From Hymenobacter negativus (lineage in GTDB: Bacteria; Bacteroidota; Bacteroidia; Cytophagales; Hymenobacteraceae): DNA of 64,000 bases. The stretch lies in assembly GCF_017571495.1 (NCBI RefSeq), contig NZ_JAGETZ010000001.1:434001-498000 (forward strand), written 5' to 3'. The notes below the pieces were generated by a model. That model had not been told where the DNA came from. It searched no databases and was given only the letters and a program-made list of their open reading frames with translations. The position numbers were made by a program, and so were the translations under genes. Shown piece after piece: positions 16,719 to 25,092 of this stretch (its first letter is position 1; every line of letters starts with the position of its first letter).

Positions 16719-18098
16719 CTAGTCCAACATGTCTTCTTCCTTCAGATTGCGGGCCAGGCGGGCCAGCAGGCTTTCCACTTTGCGCTCGGGCGGCGTATCG
16801 CCAATGGGTTGCGCGGCTACTTTGGCGTTCAGGCGCTCAAGCTCGGCCTTCTCTTTGACCGTGAGCTTCTTTCTAAGCAACAGCGCATTCCGGCGCTGCA
16901 GCTCTTCTTCGGTCTGCACCGATAGAGTCGACGTGTCTTCAAACAGCTCGCTGTTGAGAATCTGGTCGACGCGCCAGCCGCGCACGTCCTCCACGTCGGT
17001 CACCACCACGGTTTGGTCGCCTTCCCGGCGCAACAGTATCACGTTGGCCCCGGCATCGCCGGCGGCCTGCACCACTAGGGGGCTGTGCGCCGTGGCAATG
17101 AACTGGGTGTTCTTGAAGATGCCGCTCAGGAAGCCGATGAGCTTGCGCTGCCAGCTGGGGTGCAGGTGCAGGTCGATTTCATCGATGAGCACGATGGCGG
17201 GCTCTTCCAGCGGGTTTGGGCTGTCGGGGTAGCGGATGAAGAGCTTGCTGGCGAAGTCAGTGAGCCACACCACCAGGGTTTGGTAGCCCAGGCTCATGTC
17301 GCGCAGGCGCACCCAGGTATCGAACAGCAGGAATTGCAGGCTTATCTGCGGCTTCTGCGGCGTACCAGTAGAAGCTATGCGTAGCTCAGTGACGCCAAGC
17401 AGCACCGTCTTTAACATTTTTTCGACTAGGGTACGAGCCTTATTGAGTTGGTCGGCATTCTCGCCAGCTAGCTTGCTACCGTAGTCTATATTAAGAAACC
17501 ATTCTTCAGGATTAAGGAGGTCGGCCCGGTCATCAAAGAGGCTAATACAGGTGTCGTCACTAGCAGGCACCTCACCGATTGTAGAATTGCCAACAGTACG
17601 GCCAGCACCATAACCGTACGCTATTAGACCTAGTGATGTCTCATCAACGGTTGTTGAGGAATACCTTTCTCTGGCAAAAGAAATCTGGGTATGTTCTACT
17701 TGAACATGTATCCGATTTTCTTTGGATAAATTCAAATTAGTTGTTGACAAAAGGTCACCCTTGTATGCTTCATAAGCCATTGTTGAAGTATACTTACCAT
17801 CGTGTCGTAGAGCGCGCCATTTATTTTTCCAGCCACTTGCATAAACCGGTGGATAATATTCAGGCCCCTTCAATTCGTGATAGTCATAATCCACTTCTTT
17901 TCCTGGTACTAACGCCGCCAACGCCTTCAACACCGTCGTCTTCCCCACCCCGTTATCCCCGAGAATAATCGTCCACTGCGCGGGGCGGCCATCGGGGCGG
18001 GCAAAGGAAATGGTCTGCTTCTCGCCGAAGCTGCGCACGTTTTCCAGGCTCAGGGAGAGGAAGTAGGCGGGTGGCGGAGCGGTGGTTTTGTCGGTCAT
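16719..18098 (-). CDS. ptuA: Septu system ATPase PtuA
   Basis: A 459-residue ABC/SMC-type ATPase. I chose the ATG at 18098 (MTDKTTAPPP); the frame continues upstream through hairpin DNA but that part is non-coding in character. Walker A is GDNGVGKT (47-54), the signature region is DMSLGYQT (267-274), Walker B is IVLIDEIDLHLHP (302-314) and the H-loop ATAHSP (335-340). The C-terminal ~70 residues are a charged coiled-coil-like tail. The middle of the gene (about 17.4-17.9 kb) is visibly more A+T-rich than its neighbours, consistent with transfer. It is the first gene of the ptuAB operon, with a TACTTTTG box upstream. Confidence 0.87.
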   Translation of the reverse strand: MTDKTTAPPPAYFLSLSLENVRSFGEKQTISFARPDGRPAQWTIILGDNGVGKTTVLKALAALVPGKEVDYDYHELKGPEYYPPVYASGWKNKWRALRHDGKYTSTMAYEAYKGDLLSTTNLNLSKENRIHVQVEHTQISFARERYSSTTVDETSLGLIAYGYGAGRTVGNSTIGEVPASDDTCISLFDDRADLLNPEEWFLNIDYGSKLAGENADQLNKARTLVEKMLKTVLLGVTELRIASTGTPQKPQISLQFLLFDTWVRLRDMSLGYQTLVVWLTDFASKLFIRYPDSPNPLEEPAIVLIDEIDLHLHPSWQRKLIGFLSGIFKNTQFIATAHSPLVVQAAGDAGANVILLRREGDQTVVVTDVEDVRGWRVDQILNSELFEDTSTLSVQTEEELQRRNALLLRKKLTVKEKAELERLNAKVAAQPIGDTPPERKVESLLARLARNLKEEDMLD

Positions 18099-18131
18099 CA
18101 CGAGAAGAAGCGGGGCGAAACACGAAGGTCC

Positions 18132-18139
18132 CAAAAGTA
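18132..18139 (-). promoter_or_regulatory. Putative -7 box of the ptuAB promoter
   Basis: On the minus strand the sequence is TACTTTTG, an exact match to the Bacteroidetes -7 consensus TAnnTTTG, 33 bp before the ptuA ATG. It directly abuts a hairpin (18140-18168), which would cover the -33 region; no TTG is seen at the right distance, so the promoter may be weak. Confidence 0.55.
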
Positions 18140-18240
18140 GCAGGCCCGCCGGGTTCCGGCGGGCCTGCGGGGCATGCGGGCAAAACCCCGGCGGGTTTCG
18201 GGTCAATGCCCGGCGGGTTTGGGGCAAAACCCGCCGGGGA
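18140..18240. repeat. Two tandem GC-rich hairpins built from CCGGCGGG units
   Basis: The first hairpin has 13-bp perfect arms (18140-18152 and 18156-18168) with a 3-nt loop. The second has 12-bp perfect arms (18209-18220 and 18227-18238). Between them a third CCGGCGGGTTT copy occurs at about 18188-18198. They lie directly after the HU stop codon and before the ptuA start. Neither has a T-run, so they may be strong but non-classical terminators, or a repeat family. Confidence 0.7.
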
Positions 18241-18248
18241 CTTGGACC

Positions 18249-18635
18249 TTACTTCTCGACGCGTTTAAAGTCGGCCCCTTGAATGGCCTGGGCAAAGAGC
18301 TTACCGGGCCGAAACTTCACCGTAACCGCTCCGATGAGGGCCGTATTAAATTCCTTCTCCGAGGCGGCGCCGTCGCTTTTGAGGGTGGTGAAGAACGAGC
18401 CAAAATCGCCACAGCGCACGATGCGGCCTTCCGTCAGTTCGCCGGGCACGACCTGGAACAGGGCTTCGAGCACGGCCATCACATCGACGGTGCTCACGGT
18501 GGAGATGTCCGAAATGCGCTTGGCCAGGCCGCGCACGGTGGTTTCGCCGGTGCTCTTGGCGGCAGCGTAAAACTTCTTGGGGGCTTTGGGGTCGCCAGGG
18601 TTGCCGCGCTCGGCCAGGGAATACTCAATGGGCAT
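18249..18635 (-). CDS. HU family DNA-binding protein (Bacteroidetes HU-like type)
   Basis: A 128-residue protein with an N-terminal extension (about 30 residues) before an HU/IHF-like fold: TVRGLAKRISDISTVSTVDVMAVLEALF and the beta-arm region GEGRIVRCGDFGSF-like stretch (LTEGRIVRCGDFGSFF). This longer form with VKFRPGKLF near the C-terminus is the Bacteroidetes HU-related (HU-HIG) family, which binds and bends DNA. It lies just upstream of the ptuAB operon on the same strand but is separated by hairpins, so it is probably an independent chromosomal gene. Confidence 0.85.
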   Translation of the reverse strand: MPIEYSLAERGNPGDPKAPKKFYAAAKSTGETTVRGLAKRISDISTVSTVDVMAVLEALFQVVPGELTEGRIVRCGDFGSFFTTLKSDGAASEKEFNTALIGAVTVKFRPGKLFAQAIQGADFKRVEK

Positions 18636-18863
18636 ATTGCAAAGGAGTTAAGATGATAGAAGGTGGTAAGGTAGGCGAAAGCAAGCAGCTAATAATAGGA
18701 ATCCAGTTATGGGACAATATCTCTCGAAATTACCAAATCGAGAACTAGGGCGATAAATCCATTTAATCGCCGGACCTTTGCAGTCGGATAGCTAGGCCCT
18801 GCCCCCAGCAAGGCTTTTTATCGCCGTTTTAACATCTTTTTAATTCCACCTTCCCTCCTATTC

Positions 18864-21800
18864 ATGCGTCGTATTCTTACGCGTTGGCTCTGCCTCGGCA
18901 GTGCGTTATTATCCATTTCTTCGGCGGCGCAGGCGTCGGCCCCCGGGCCGGTGGCGGCGCCCGGCGGCACGGCCCCGCTGCGCTTCGTGCCCAACCAGAA
19001 CCAGTGGGCCAAGCCGGTGCTCTTTGCCGCCGACGTGCCCGCCGGCCAGCTCTTTCTGGAACGCAACCGCCTGCTGGTGGCCCGCTACGATGCCCGCCAG
19101 GTGGACCACCTGCATCACGACGGCGCCAGCCGCACGGCCCGCGTGAAGGCGCATGCCTACGCTGTAAACTTCGTGGGGGCCAACCCCAACGCTGACGTGA
19201 GCAGTGAGCACCCCACCGGCGCCCCCACCGACTACTTCCTCGGCAACGACCCCGCCCACTGGGCCACCAACGTGCCCTCCTTCGCCGATGTGCGCTACCG
19301 CCAGCTCTATCCCGGCACCGACCTGCACCTTTACGCCCACGGCACCTCCCTGGAGTACGATTTCGAGCTGGCCGCCGGGGCCGATGCCGCCCGCATCCAG
19401 CTGCGCTACGAGGGCCAGCAGTCGCTGACCGTGGTGGATGGCGCCCTGCACATTGCCACCAGCGTGGGCCGCGTGACCGAGCAGAAGCCCTACGCCTACC
19501 AAACCATTGACGGCCGCCGCGTGGCCGTGCCCTGCCAGTACGTGCTGGGCCCGCAGCACACGGTGAGCTTTGGCCTGCCCAAGGGCTACGACCACCGCCA
19601 CCCGCTCACCATCGACCCGGTGCTGGTGTACGCCACCTACACCGGCTCGACGGGCCAGAACTGGGGCTACACCGCCACCCACGACACGGTGGGCAACCTC
19701 TACACCGGCGGCATCATCTTCCGGACGGGCTACCCCATCACCACCGGGGCCTACGATGCGAGCTACAACGGCGGCATCGACATCGTGATAAGCGGCTACA
19801 ACCCCAACGCCCCCACCGGCGCCAGCAGCCACATCCGCTCGACCTACCTGGGCGGCTCCGACGACGACTACGTGCACAGCTTGGTGATGAATGGCACCAC
19901 CTCGTCGCTGGTGCTCATGGGCTCCACGGCCAGCACCAACTTCCCGGTTTCGAGCAATGCCTACGACCGCACCTACAACGGCGGCACTTCCGACCTGGTG
20001 CTGGCCCGCCTCAACTTCGCCGTGGGCGGCACCACGCTCAGTGCGACCTATCTGGGGGGCTCGGCCGCCGATGGGCAGATGGCGACAAGCAGCAACCTCT
20101 ACGCAAACTTCGGCGATGACTACCGCGGCGACGTGATTACGGACCCGTCGGGCAACATTTACCTCACCTCCCTCACCCGCTCTACCAACTACCCCACCCT
20201 GGGCGGCCTGCAAGCCTCCAACCGGGGCGGCCACGATGCCGTGGTGACCAAGCTCAACTCCAACCTCTCCTCGCTGGTTTGGAGCACCTACCTCGGCGGT
20301 GCTTCCGACGACGCGGGCTACAGCATCCAGCTCGACAGCCTGAACGGTGTGTTTGTGGCCGGCGGCACGATAAGCACCAGCTTCCCCGGTACCAACGCGG
20401 GCATTCCCGGCATCAATACCAGCCTCAACCCCACCTACCGCGGCGGCATTGCCGATGGCTTCGTGGCCCACATCGCACCGGCCGGCAATGCCATTGTTCA
20501 ATCGACCTACCTGGGCACCAGCAGCTACGACCAGGCTTATTTCGTGCAGCTCGACCGCAAGGGCGCGGTGTACGTGCTGGGCCAGACCAACGGCGCCTAC
20601 CCCGTCACGGCCGGCACCTACCGCAACGCCAACAGCCGCCAGTTCATCCACAAGCTGAACTACCAGCTTACCACCACCGGCTTCTCCACCGTGTTCGGCA
20701 ACGGCGCGGGCACGGCCACCAGCGCCAACCCCTACCCCACCAACCTGGCCCCCACGGCCTTCTTGGTCGATAATTGCGGCAATATCCTGCTCTCGGGCTA
20801 CGGCGCGAGCAGCATCGCGGGCATGCCCACCACCACCGATGCCCTGCTGCGCACCGTGTCGAACAGCACGCCCAGCAGCCAGGCCGATGCCAACCTGAAC
20901 ACCTACGGCTACCTCTACCTCATGCAGCTATCGGCCAATGCGCGGCGGCTGGTGTACGGCTCCTACTACGGCACCGGCACCACCCACGTCGATGGCGGCA
21001 CCTCGCGCTTCGACAAGAAGGGCATTATCTACCAGGCCATCTGCGTGCGGGCCCAGCAGTCGGGCGGAGCACCGCCTACCATTCCGCTCACGGCCAATGC
21101 CTTCGCCCGCGCCATCGGCAGCGGGGCTGGGACCAATGCGGCCGCCTTCAAGATGGACATTGCCCGCCTCGATGCCAGCTTCGTGCCGGCCGCCAACGGC
21201 ACGCCCAACACCCGCGTCGGCTGCGCGCCGCTCACCGTTACGTTCACCCGTGCCACCCCTTCTAACAACGGCACCACCTGGAACTTCGGCAACGGCCAGA
21301 CCTCGACCCAGCCCAACAACGTGAGCACCACCTACACCCTGCCCGGCCGCTACCCCGTTACGCTCACGGCCTTCGACTCCACCAGCTGCCAGCCCGCCGT
21401 TATCAGCCGCGATACCGTGACGGTGTTCGGCCTGCCCCGCGCCGCCCTCGGCCCCGACCAGACGGTGTGCCCCGGCTCGTCGGCCACGCTCACCGTGGCC
21501 GGAGCCACGCCCGTGCAGTCGGCTATCTACGCCTGGAGCCCCGCTACCGGCCTCAATACCACGAGCGGCCCCACGGTGGTGGCCACGCCCACCGCCACTA
21601 CCCAGTACATCGTGACGGCCACCACGCCCGGCGGCTGCATTAGCCGCGACACGGTAGTGGTAAACGTGCGCAATTCGCTCACGGTGGCCATTCCGGCCGT
21701 AGCCCCGCTATGCCCCGGCTCCAGCGCCACCCTCAGCACGGCCGATGCCGGCACCGGGGCCACCTACGTGTGGAGCCCGGCGCCCGGCCTCAGCAGCACC

Positions 21801-22409
21801 AGCGGCCGCACCGTTACGGCCAGCCCCACGGCCACCACGACGTATACCGTGCGCGTGACCACGGCCGCTGGCTGCACCGGCAGTGCTACCACCACAGTTA
21901 CCGTGGCCACGCCCCCGGCTATCGCTATCCTGGCCAACGTCACGGAAGTACGCATCGGCGAGCCGGTAGCTTTCGGCGCGTCGGGCCCGCTCATCACGCC
22001 CATTACCACGCTCAGCTGGGATTTTGGCGATGGCCAGACCGGGCGCGGCCTCACCCTGAGCCACGCCTTTGCCGCCCCCGGCACCTACACCGTTCGCTTG
22101 CTCAGCACGAGTACCGCCGGTTGCCCGGGCAGCTCTTCGGTTATTATCACCGTGCTGGCCCGCGACTTCCAGTACCCGAACGTCATCACGCCCAACGGCG
22201 ACAACAAAAACGACGATTTCCGCCCCTACGTGAGCCCCGACCCGGTTTCGGTGGTGATTTATAACCGCTGGGGCCGCAAGGTTTTCGAGCAGGACAACTA
22301 CACCCAGGGCTGGGGCAGTGCTCCGAACGTAGCCGCCGGCGTGTACTTCTACCAGCTGCGCTCCGCCGCCGGCCAAACCTGGAAAGGCTGGCTGGAAGTG
22401 GTGAAGTAG
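18864..22409 (+). CDS. Large secreted SBBP/PKD protein with gliding-motility-associated C-terminal domain
   Basis: A 1181-residue surface protein. A signal peptide (about residues 1-24) is followed by an N-terminal domain of the DUF7948 kind (FVPNQNQWAKPVLFAADVP to LTIDPVLVYATY). Four SBBP-like repeats follow, each with the motif STYLGG or a variant (about residues 320-570), typical of beta-propeller-like Bacteroidetes adhesins. Further on are two PKD domains (FTRATPSNNGTTWNFGNGQ and LSWDFGDGQTGRG) flanking two Ig-like repeats with the signature WSPA.GL. The last ~85 residues (NVITPNGDNKNDDF to WKGWLEVVK) are the gliding-motility-associated domain used as a type B T9SS signal. It would be exported and surface-anchored. 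The ligand is unknown. Confidence 0.9.
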   Translation: MRRILTRWLCLGSALLSISSAAQASAPGPVAAPGGTAPLRFVPNQNQWAKPVLFAADVPAGQLFLERNRLLVARYDARQVDHLHHDGASRTARVKAHAYAVNFVGANPNADVSSEHPTGAPTDYFLGNDPAHWATNVPSFADVRYRQLYPGTDLHLYAHGTSLEYDFELAAGADAARIQLRYEGQQSLTVVDGALHIATSVGRVTEQKPYAYQTIDGRRVAVPCQYVLGPQHTVSFGLPKGYDHRHPLTIDPVLVYATYTGSTGQNWGYTATHDTVGNLYTGGIIFRTGYPITTGAYDASYNGGIDIVISGYNPNAPTGASSHIRSTYLGGSDDDYVHSLVMNGTTSSLVLMGSTASTNFPVSSNAYDRTYNGGTSDLVLARLNFAVGGTTLSATYLGGSAADGQMATSSNLYANFGDDYRGDVITDPSGNIYLTSLTRSTNYPTLGGLQASNRGGHDAVVTKLNSNLSSLVWSTYLGGASDDAGYSIQLDSLNGVFVAGGTISTSFPGTNAGIPGINTSLNPTYRGGIADGFVAHIAPAGNAIVQSTYLGTSSYDQAYFVQLDRKGAVYVLGQTNGAYPVTAGTYRNANSRQFIHKLNYQLTTTGFSTVFGNGAGTATSANPYPTNLAPTAFLVDNCGNILLSGYGASSIAGMPTTTDALLRTVSNSTPSSQADANLNTYGYLYLMQLSANARRLVYGSYYGTGTTHVDGGTSRFDKKGIIYQAICVRAQQSGGAPPTIPLTANAFARAIGSGAGTNAAAFKMDIARLDASFVPAANGTPNTRVGCAPLTVTFTRATPSNNGTTWNFGNGQTSTQPNNVSTTYTLPGRYPVTLTAFDSTSCQPAVISRDTVTVFGLPRAALGPDQTVCPGSSATLTVAGATPVQSAIYAWSPATGLNTTSGPTVVATPTATTQYIVTATTPGGCISRDTVVVNVRNSLTVAIPAVAPLCPGSSATLSTADAGTGATYVWSPAPGLSSTSGRTVTASPTATTTYTVRVTTAAGCTGSATTTVTVATPPAIAILANVTEVRIGEPVAFGASGPLITPITTLSWDFGDGQTGRGLTLSHAFAAPGTYTVRLLSTSTAGCPGSSSVIITVLARDFQYPNVITPNGDNKNDDFRPYVSPDPVSVVIYNRWGRKVFEQDNYTQGWGSAPNVAAGVYFYQLRSAAGQTWKGWLEVVK

Positions 22410-22427
22410 ATTGGTGCTTGATGCGAA

Positions 22428-22462
22428 GAAAGCCCGTTCCCAGGTTGGGGACGGGCTTTTTG
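22428..22462 (+). terminator. Rho-independent terminator after the SBBP gene
   Basis: Imperfect inverted repeat AAAGCCCGTTCCCA / TTGGGGACGGGCTTT followed by a T-run, about 20 bp after the stop codon of the 18864-22409 gene. Confidence 0.85.
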
Positions 22463-22582
22463 CTATACGCCCGAGGTAGAAACAGGGGCAAGCCCCGCTC
22501 CTCCCCGTCAGCAGCTACAGTCGGTTTAAAGTAAAGCGCGGGGCTGAATCGTTTTCTGCACTAGCCGCCTGTTTCTGCCGCC

Positions 22583-23134
22583 GTGACCTCCCCCAACCAA
22601 CAAACCCTCATCCAGACCGTGAAGCAATACAGCAAGCAGCTGTTTGCCTTCGTGCGCGGCCGGGTGGATACGGACGAGGATGCCGAGGACATCTTGCAGG
22701 ACGTGTGGTACCAGTTCGGCAGCCTGCCCGAGTTGGGTGCCATTGACCAGGTGAGCGGCTGGCTGCACCGCGTGGCCCGCAACAAGATTGTGGACCGCTC
22801 GCGCAAGAAGCGCGAAGAGCGCCTCGACGACTACAGCTACGAAGACGAAGACGGCGGCCTCAGCTTCCGCGACATTCTCTACGCCGAAGCCCCCACGCCC
22901 GAAGCCGAGGACCTCCGGCAGCTGTTCTGGGACCAGCTGTTTCTAGCCCTGGAGGAATTGCCGGCCGCCCAGCGCGACGTATTCGTGCAGAACGAACTGG
23001 AAGAGCGCACCTTTCAGGAAATTGCCGACGAAACCGGGGAGAACATCAAAACCCTGATTTCGCGCAAAGGCTACGCCGTGAAGCACCTGCGCAAGCGGCT
23101 GGAAGGCCTGTACCAGGAATTTATAAACTATTAA
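22583..23134 (+). CDS. RNA polymerase sigma-70 factor, ECF type
   Basis: A 183-residue sigma factor starting at GTG 22583. Region 2 is seen as VDTDEDAEDILQDVWYQF, which includes the DxxQ/DVW core contact, and region 4 as LPAAQRDVFVQNELEERTFQEIAD (the helix-turn-helix). Region 3 is absent, as in ECF factors. It binds core polymerase and directs it to a small set of promoters. No FecR-type anti-sigma domain is encoded next to it; instead a 120-residue membrane protein begins 11 bp downstream and may be the regulator. The target promoters are not identified. Confidence 0.88.
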   Translation: MTSPNQQTLIQTVKQYSKQLFAFVRGRVDTDEDAEDILQDVWYQFGSLPELGAIDQVSGWLHRVARNKIVDRSRKKREERLDDYSYEDEDGGLSFRDILYAEAPTPEAEDLRQLFWDQLFLALEELPAAQRDVFVQNELEERTFQEIADETGENIKTLISRKGYAVKHLRKRLEGLYQEFINY

Positions 23135-23145
23135 TTTTTTCGACC

Positions 23146-23508
23146 ATGTCCTTCCTTCGTCAACGTCGGGGCCGCCGGGGCCGCTTCCTTTTCTTCCCGC
23201 TGGTGGCCGGGGCCGCCGCCCTGGCCCTGGGCGGCGTAGTGATGGCGCTCTGGAACGCCATTCTGCCGGATGCCCTGCACGCAGGCCGCCTCAACTACTG
23301 GCAGGGCGTGGGCCTGCTGGTGCTGTGCCGGGTGCTATTCGGCTCCTATGGCCGGGGCGGCGCCGGTGGCCGGGGCCACGGGCAAGGCCACGAAAAATGG
23401 CAGCGCATGAGCGACGACGAGCGGCAACAGTTTCGGCAGCAGTGGCAGGCCCGGGCGCGCGCCTGGGGTGGCGGGCGCCCGCCCCAGGCCCCTCCACCCC
23501 AGGCGTGA
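23146..23508 (+). CDS. Small membrane protein, possible sigma regulator
   Basis: A 120-residue protein beginning 11 bp after the sigma gene, so almost surely in one operon with it. Residues ~11-35 form a transmembrane helix, and a second hydrophobic segment (YWQGVGLLVLCRVLFG) follows near residues 48-65. The C-terminal half is rich in Gly, Arg and Gln with a highly charged amphipathic stretch (HEKWQRMSDDERQQFRQQ). Such short proteins next to ECF genes are common in Cytophagales. It is not a recognised anti-sigma family; a role as membrane regulator of the sigma factor is inferred from context. Confidence 0.6.
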   Translation: MSFLRQRRGRRGRFLFFPLVAGAAALALGGVVMALWNAILPDALHAGRLNYWQGVGLLVLCRVLFGSYGRGGAGGRGHGQGHEKWQRMSDDERQQFRQQWQARARAWGGGRPPQAPPPQA

Positions 23509-23832
23509 GCCAGTCGGCTATATCACGTATTGAATGCCCGGTTTTGGCCGGGCATTTTTGTTGCATACAGCATCTGTTCAGGTAGTCGAAAGGAATGAAT
23601 AGCGTCATGCCCACCCACCTCTTAAAGACATGCTTTACAGCCTGTAAACCGGCTAAAATCGAGTTTATTAAAAATATTTGCCTTTTGTTAGAGTAAAAGC
23701 AGCCGCTCATTCGATTTCCATATTGAAGGCCAGGACGGCCCACTCGCCCCGAATGCCCAGCTGAGCTAGCCCTGAAAACGGCTGGCATTCGCCGCCCACC
23801 GCCTGCGCCGGTTCACCCCACTATTTCCTGTC
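23509..23832 (+). terminator. Intergenic stretch with a terminator hairpin, otherwise empty
   Basis: A terminator hairpin (arms AATGCCCGG at 23533-23541 and CCGGGCATT at 23548-23556, then T-run) lies 24 bp after the previous gene. The following ~270 bp, including an A+T-rich segment near 23650-23700, hold no gene I can support; the A+T-rich part may carry the promoter of the next small gene. Confidence 0.75.
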
Positions 23833-24063
23833 ATGAAAAATATCCTGAAAGTCATCGGGGCCTTGCTGGTCCTGCGCGTTGTATTCCACTTGTTGCGTGG
23901 CGGCCGGAGCCGGGCCACCGCGGCCCACTGGCGCCGCCGGATGGCCGATTACCGCTCCTCCTTTGAGGGTGACGCTGACGCCCCGGTCCCCGTCGACAAC
24001 CAGTGGTCGCGGCCATCGAGCCGCCGCCCGCAGGGGGCCGCACATTCTGTGCCGGTGGGCTAA
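23833..24063 (+). CDS. Small membrane-anchored protein of unknown function
   Basis: A 76-residue protein (MKNILKVIGALLVLRVVFHLLRGG...) with a single hydrophobic N-terminal helix of about 17 residues and then a short basic, Arg- and Ser-rich cytoplasmic or periplasmic tail. No domain is recognised. It is followed 38 bp later by the Hsp20 gene on the same strand, so the two may be co-transcribed and both respond to envelope or heat stress. Confidence 0.45.
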   Translation: MKNILKVIGALLVLRVVFHLLRGGRSRATAAHWRRRMADYRSSFEGDADAPVPVDNQWSRPSSRRPQGAAHSVPVG

Positions 24064-24101
24064 GCCACCGCGTTTTTCCATCCACTCAACTCCATTCCAT
24101 C

Positions 24102-24590
24102 ATGTACACCCAACAAGCTTCCGATTCCAATGCTAATGCCTACCAAGGCCGCCATGCCGGCTGCGGCGGGCGGGGCCGCCACTGGGGCCGTCATTTTGGC
24201 CAGCGCGGCCACCGGGGCGGGCCACCGTGGGCCAAGTTCTTTGGTGGCGCCTGGCAGCCCGTTCCCGTCAACATCGAAACCACCGAAACCAGCTTTGTGC
24301 TGAGCCTGTTCGCAGCCGGCCTGGTGAAAGAGAATATCAGCCTCACGGTCCAGCACGACGTGCTGACCATCGCCTACCAAGGCACCGATACGGCCTCTGA
24401 TGACGCGGCCCCCGACCCGCGCTACACCCGCCGCGAGTTCCGCAACGCTTCCTTCGAGCGCGCCTTCCAGCTGAATGGCAAAGTGCTCACCGACGGCATC
24501 ACGGCGGCCTACGCCGAGGGCATCCTGACCGTGACGCTGCCCAAAAACCCCGCCACCAATCAGCCAGCACAAACCATTGGCGTAAGCTAA
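24102..24590 (+). CDS. Hsp20/alpha-crystallin family small heat shock protein
   Basis: A 162-residue chaperone. The frame is open from 24003, but the ATG at 24102 (MYTQQASDSN) is the natural start. After a Gly/Arg-rich N-terminal region the alpha-crystallin domain begins at about residue 50 (PVNIETTETSFVLSLFAAGL) and ends with GKVLTDGITAAYAEGILTVTLP, the typical IxV-like beta-9 region; the C-terminal tail is short. It binds unfolding proteins and forms oligomers. It follows the ECF sigma/membrane-protein pair and a small membrane protein; a strong terminator lies 27 bp after it. Confidence 0.88.
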   Translation: MYTQQASDSNANAYQGRHAGCGGRGRHWGRHFGQRGHRGGPPWAKFFGGAWQPVPVNIETTETSFVLSLFAAGLVKENISLTVQHDVLTIAYQGTDTASDDAAPDPRYTRREFRNASFERAFQLNGKVLTDGITAAYAEGILTVTLPKNPATNQPAQTIGVS

Positions 24591-25092
24591 ACTACGCCGG
24601 CAAGGCTGCTGCAAACCCAAAAAGCGTTGGCCTGACAGCCAGCGCTTTTTTGTGGGCTGGCGGGAACCTGTGGGTATAAATATTTGAACTGGTTTTGACC
24701 AAGCACCACAGTAGGTACATTTTAGTGGCATCGGGCCAGGCACGGCAACCGGGACAGGCCTCCTACCGCCAAAATCACCGCGTCCCCAACAATTTGCAAG
24801 CACCTTATCACTAGGGGGTCGGGCGGCAGTAGACGGCTTGTGAAACCGGCCTGCTGGTCGAGTACAGGGCCGCTCGGGCCCGCCCCAACGAACCCGCCAA
24901 TAAGCGCCTGCGTAAGCCCCCGCCGGCGGGCGCTCTTTGAAGTCTCAAGCGAAAACAAGGCCGATTGACGAGGCCTTTTATATGGCTTGTCGCTTTATTT
25001 GTTGCTTCGCAATAACTATTTCACCCATCTTATCTACTTTTTATCCTTTTCCTCTCACCCTTTTCCTCTTACTTTTTCCCCCATTCACCCAC
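24591..25092 (+). terminator. Terminator at 24617-24652 and a long non-coding leader
   Basis: A hairpin AAAAAGCGTTGGC/GCCAGCGCTTTTTT at about 24618-24651, with T-run, ends the Hsp20 transcript. The rest, to 25092, is an unassigned ~440-bp stretch with a small AAGGCC...GGCCTT hairpin at 24957-24977 and no supported gene; the last ~100 bases are pyrimidine-rich (TTTCCTCTTAC type), probably the leader of the next gene. Confidence 0.7.

Noticed and set aside
15888..18098. Retron (Ec78-like) with Septu genes
   Set aside because: No reverse transcriptase gene or msr-msd-like region is found near ptuAB; it is a plain Septu.
18909..20651. Minus-strand 580-residue open frame under the SBBP protein gene
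   Set aside because: It lies wholly inside a well-supported gene in the other direction; GC-rich codon bias leaves the antisense frame open. No domain or start signal.
24722..24958. Minus-strand 78-residue frame upstream of the fibronectin protein
   Set aside because: It has no coding signature, no start signal and no domain; the region looks intergenic.
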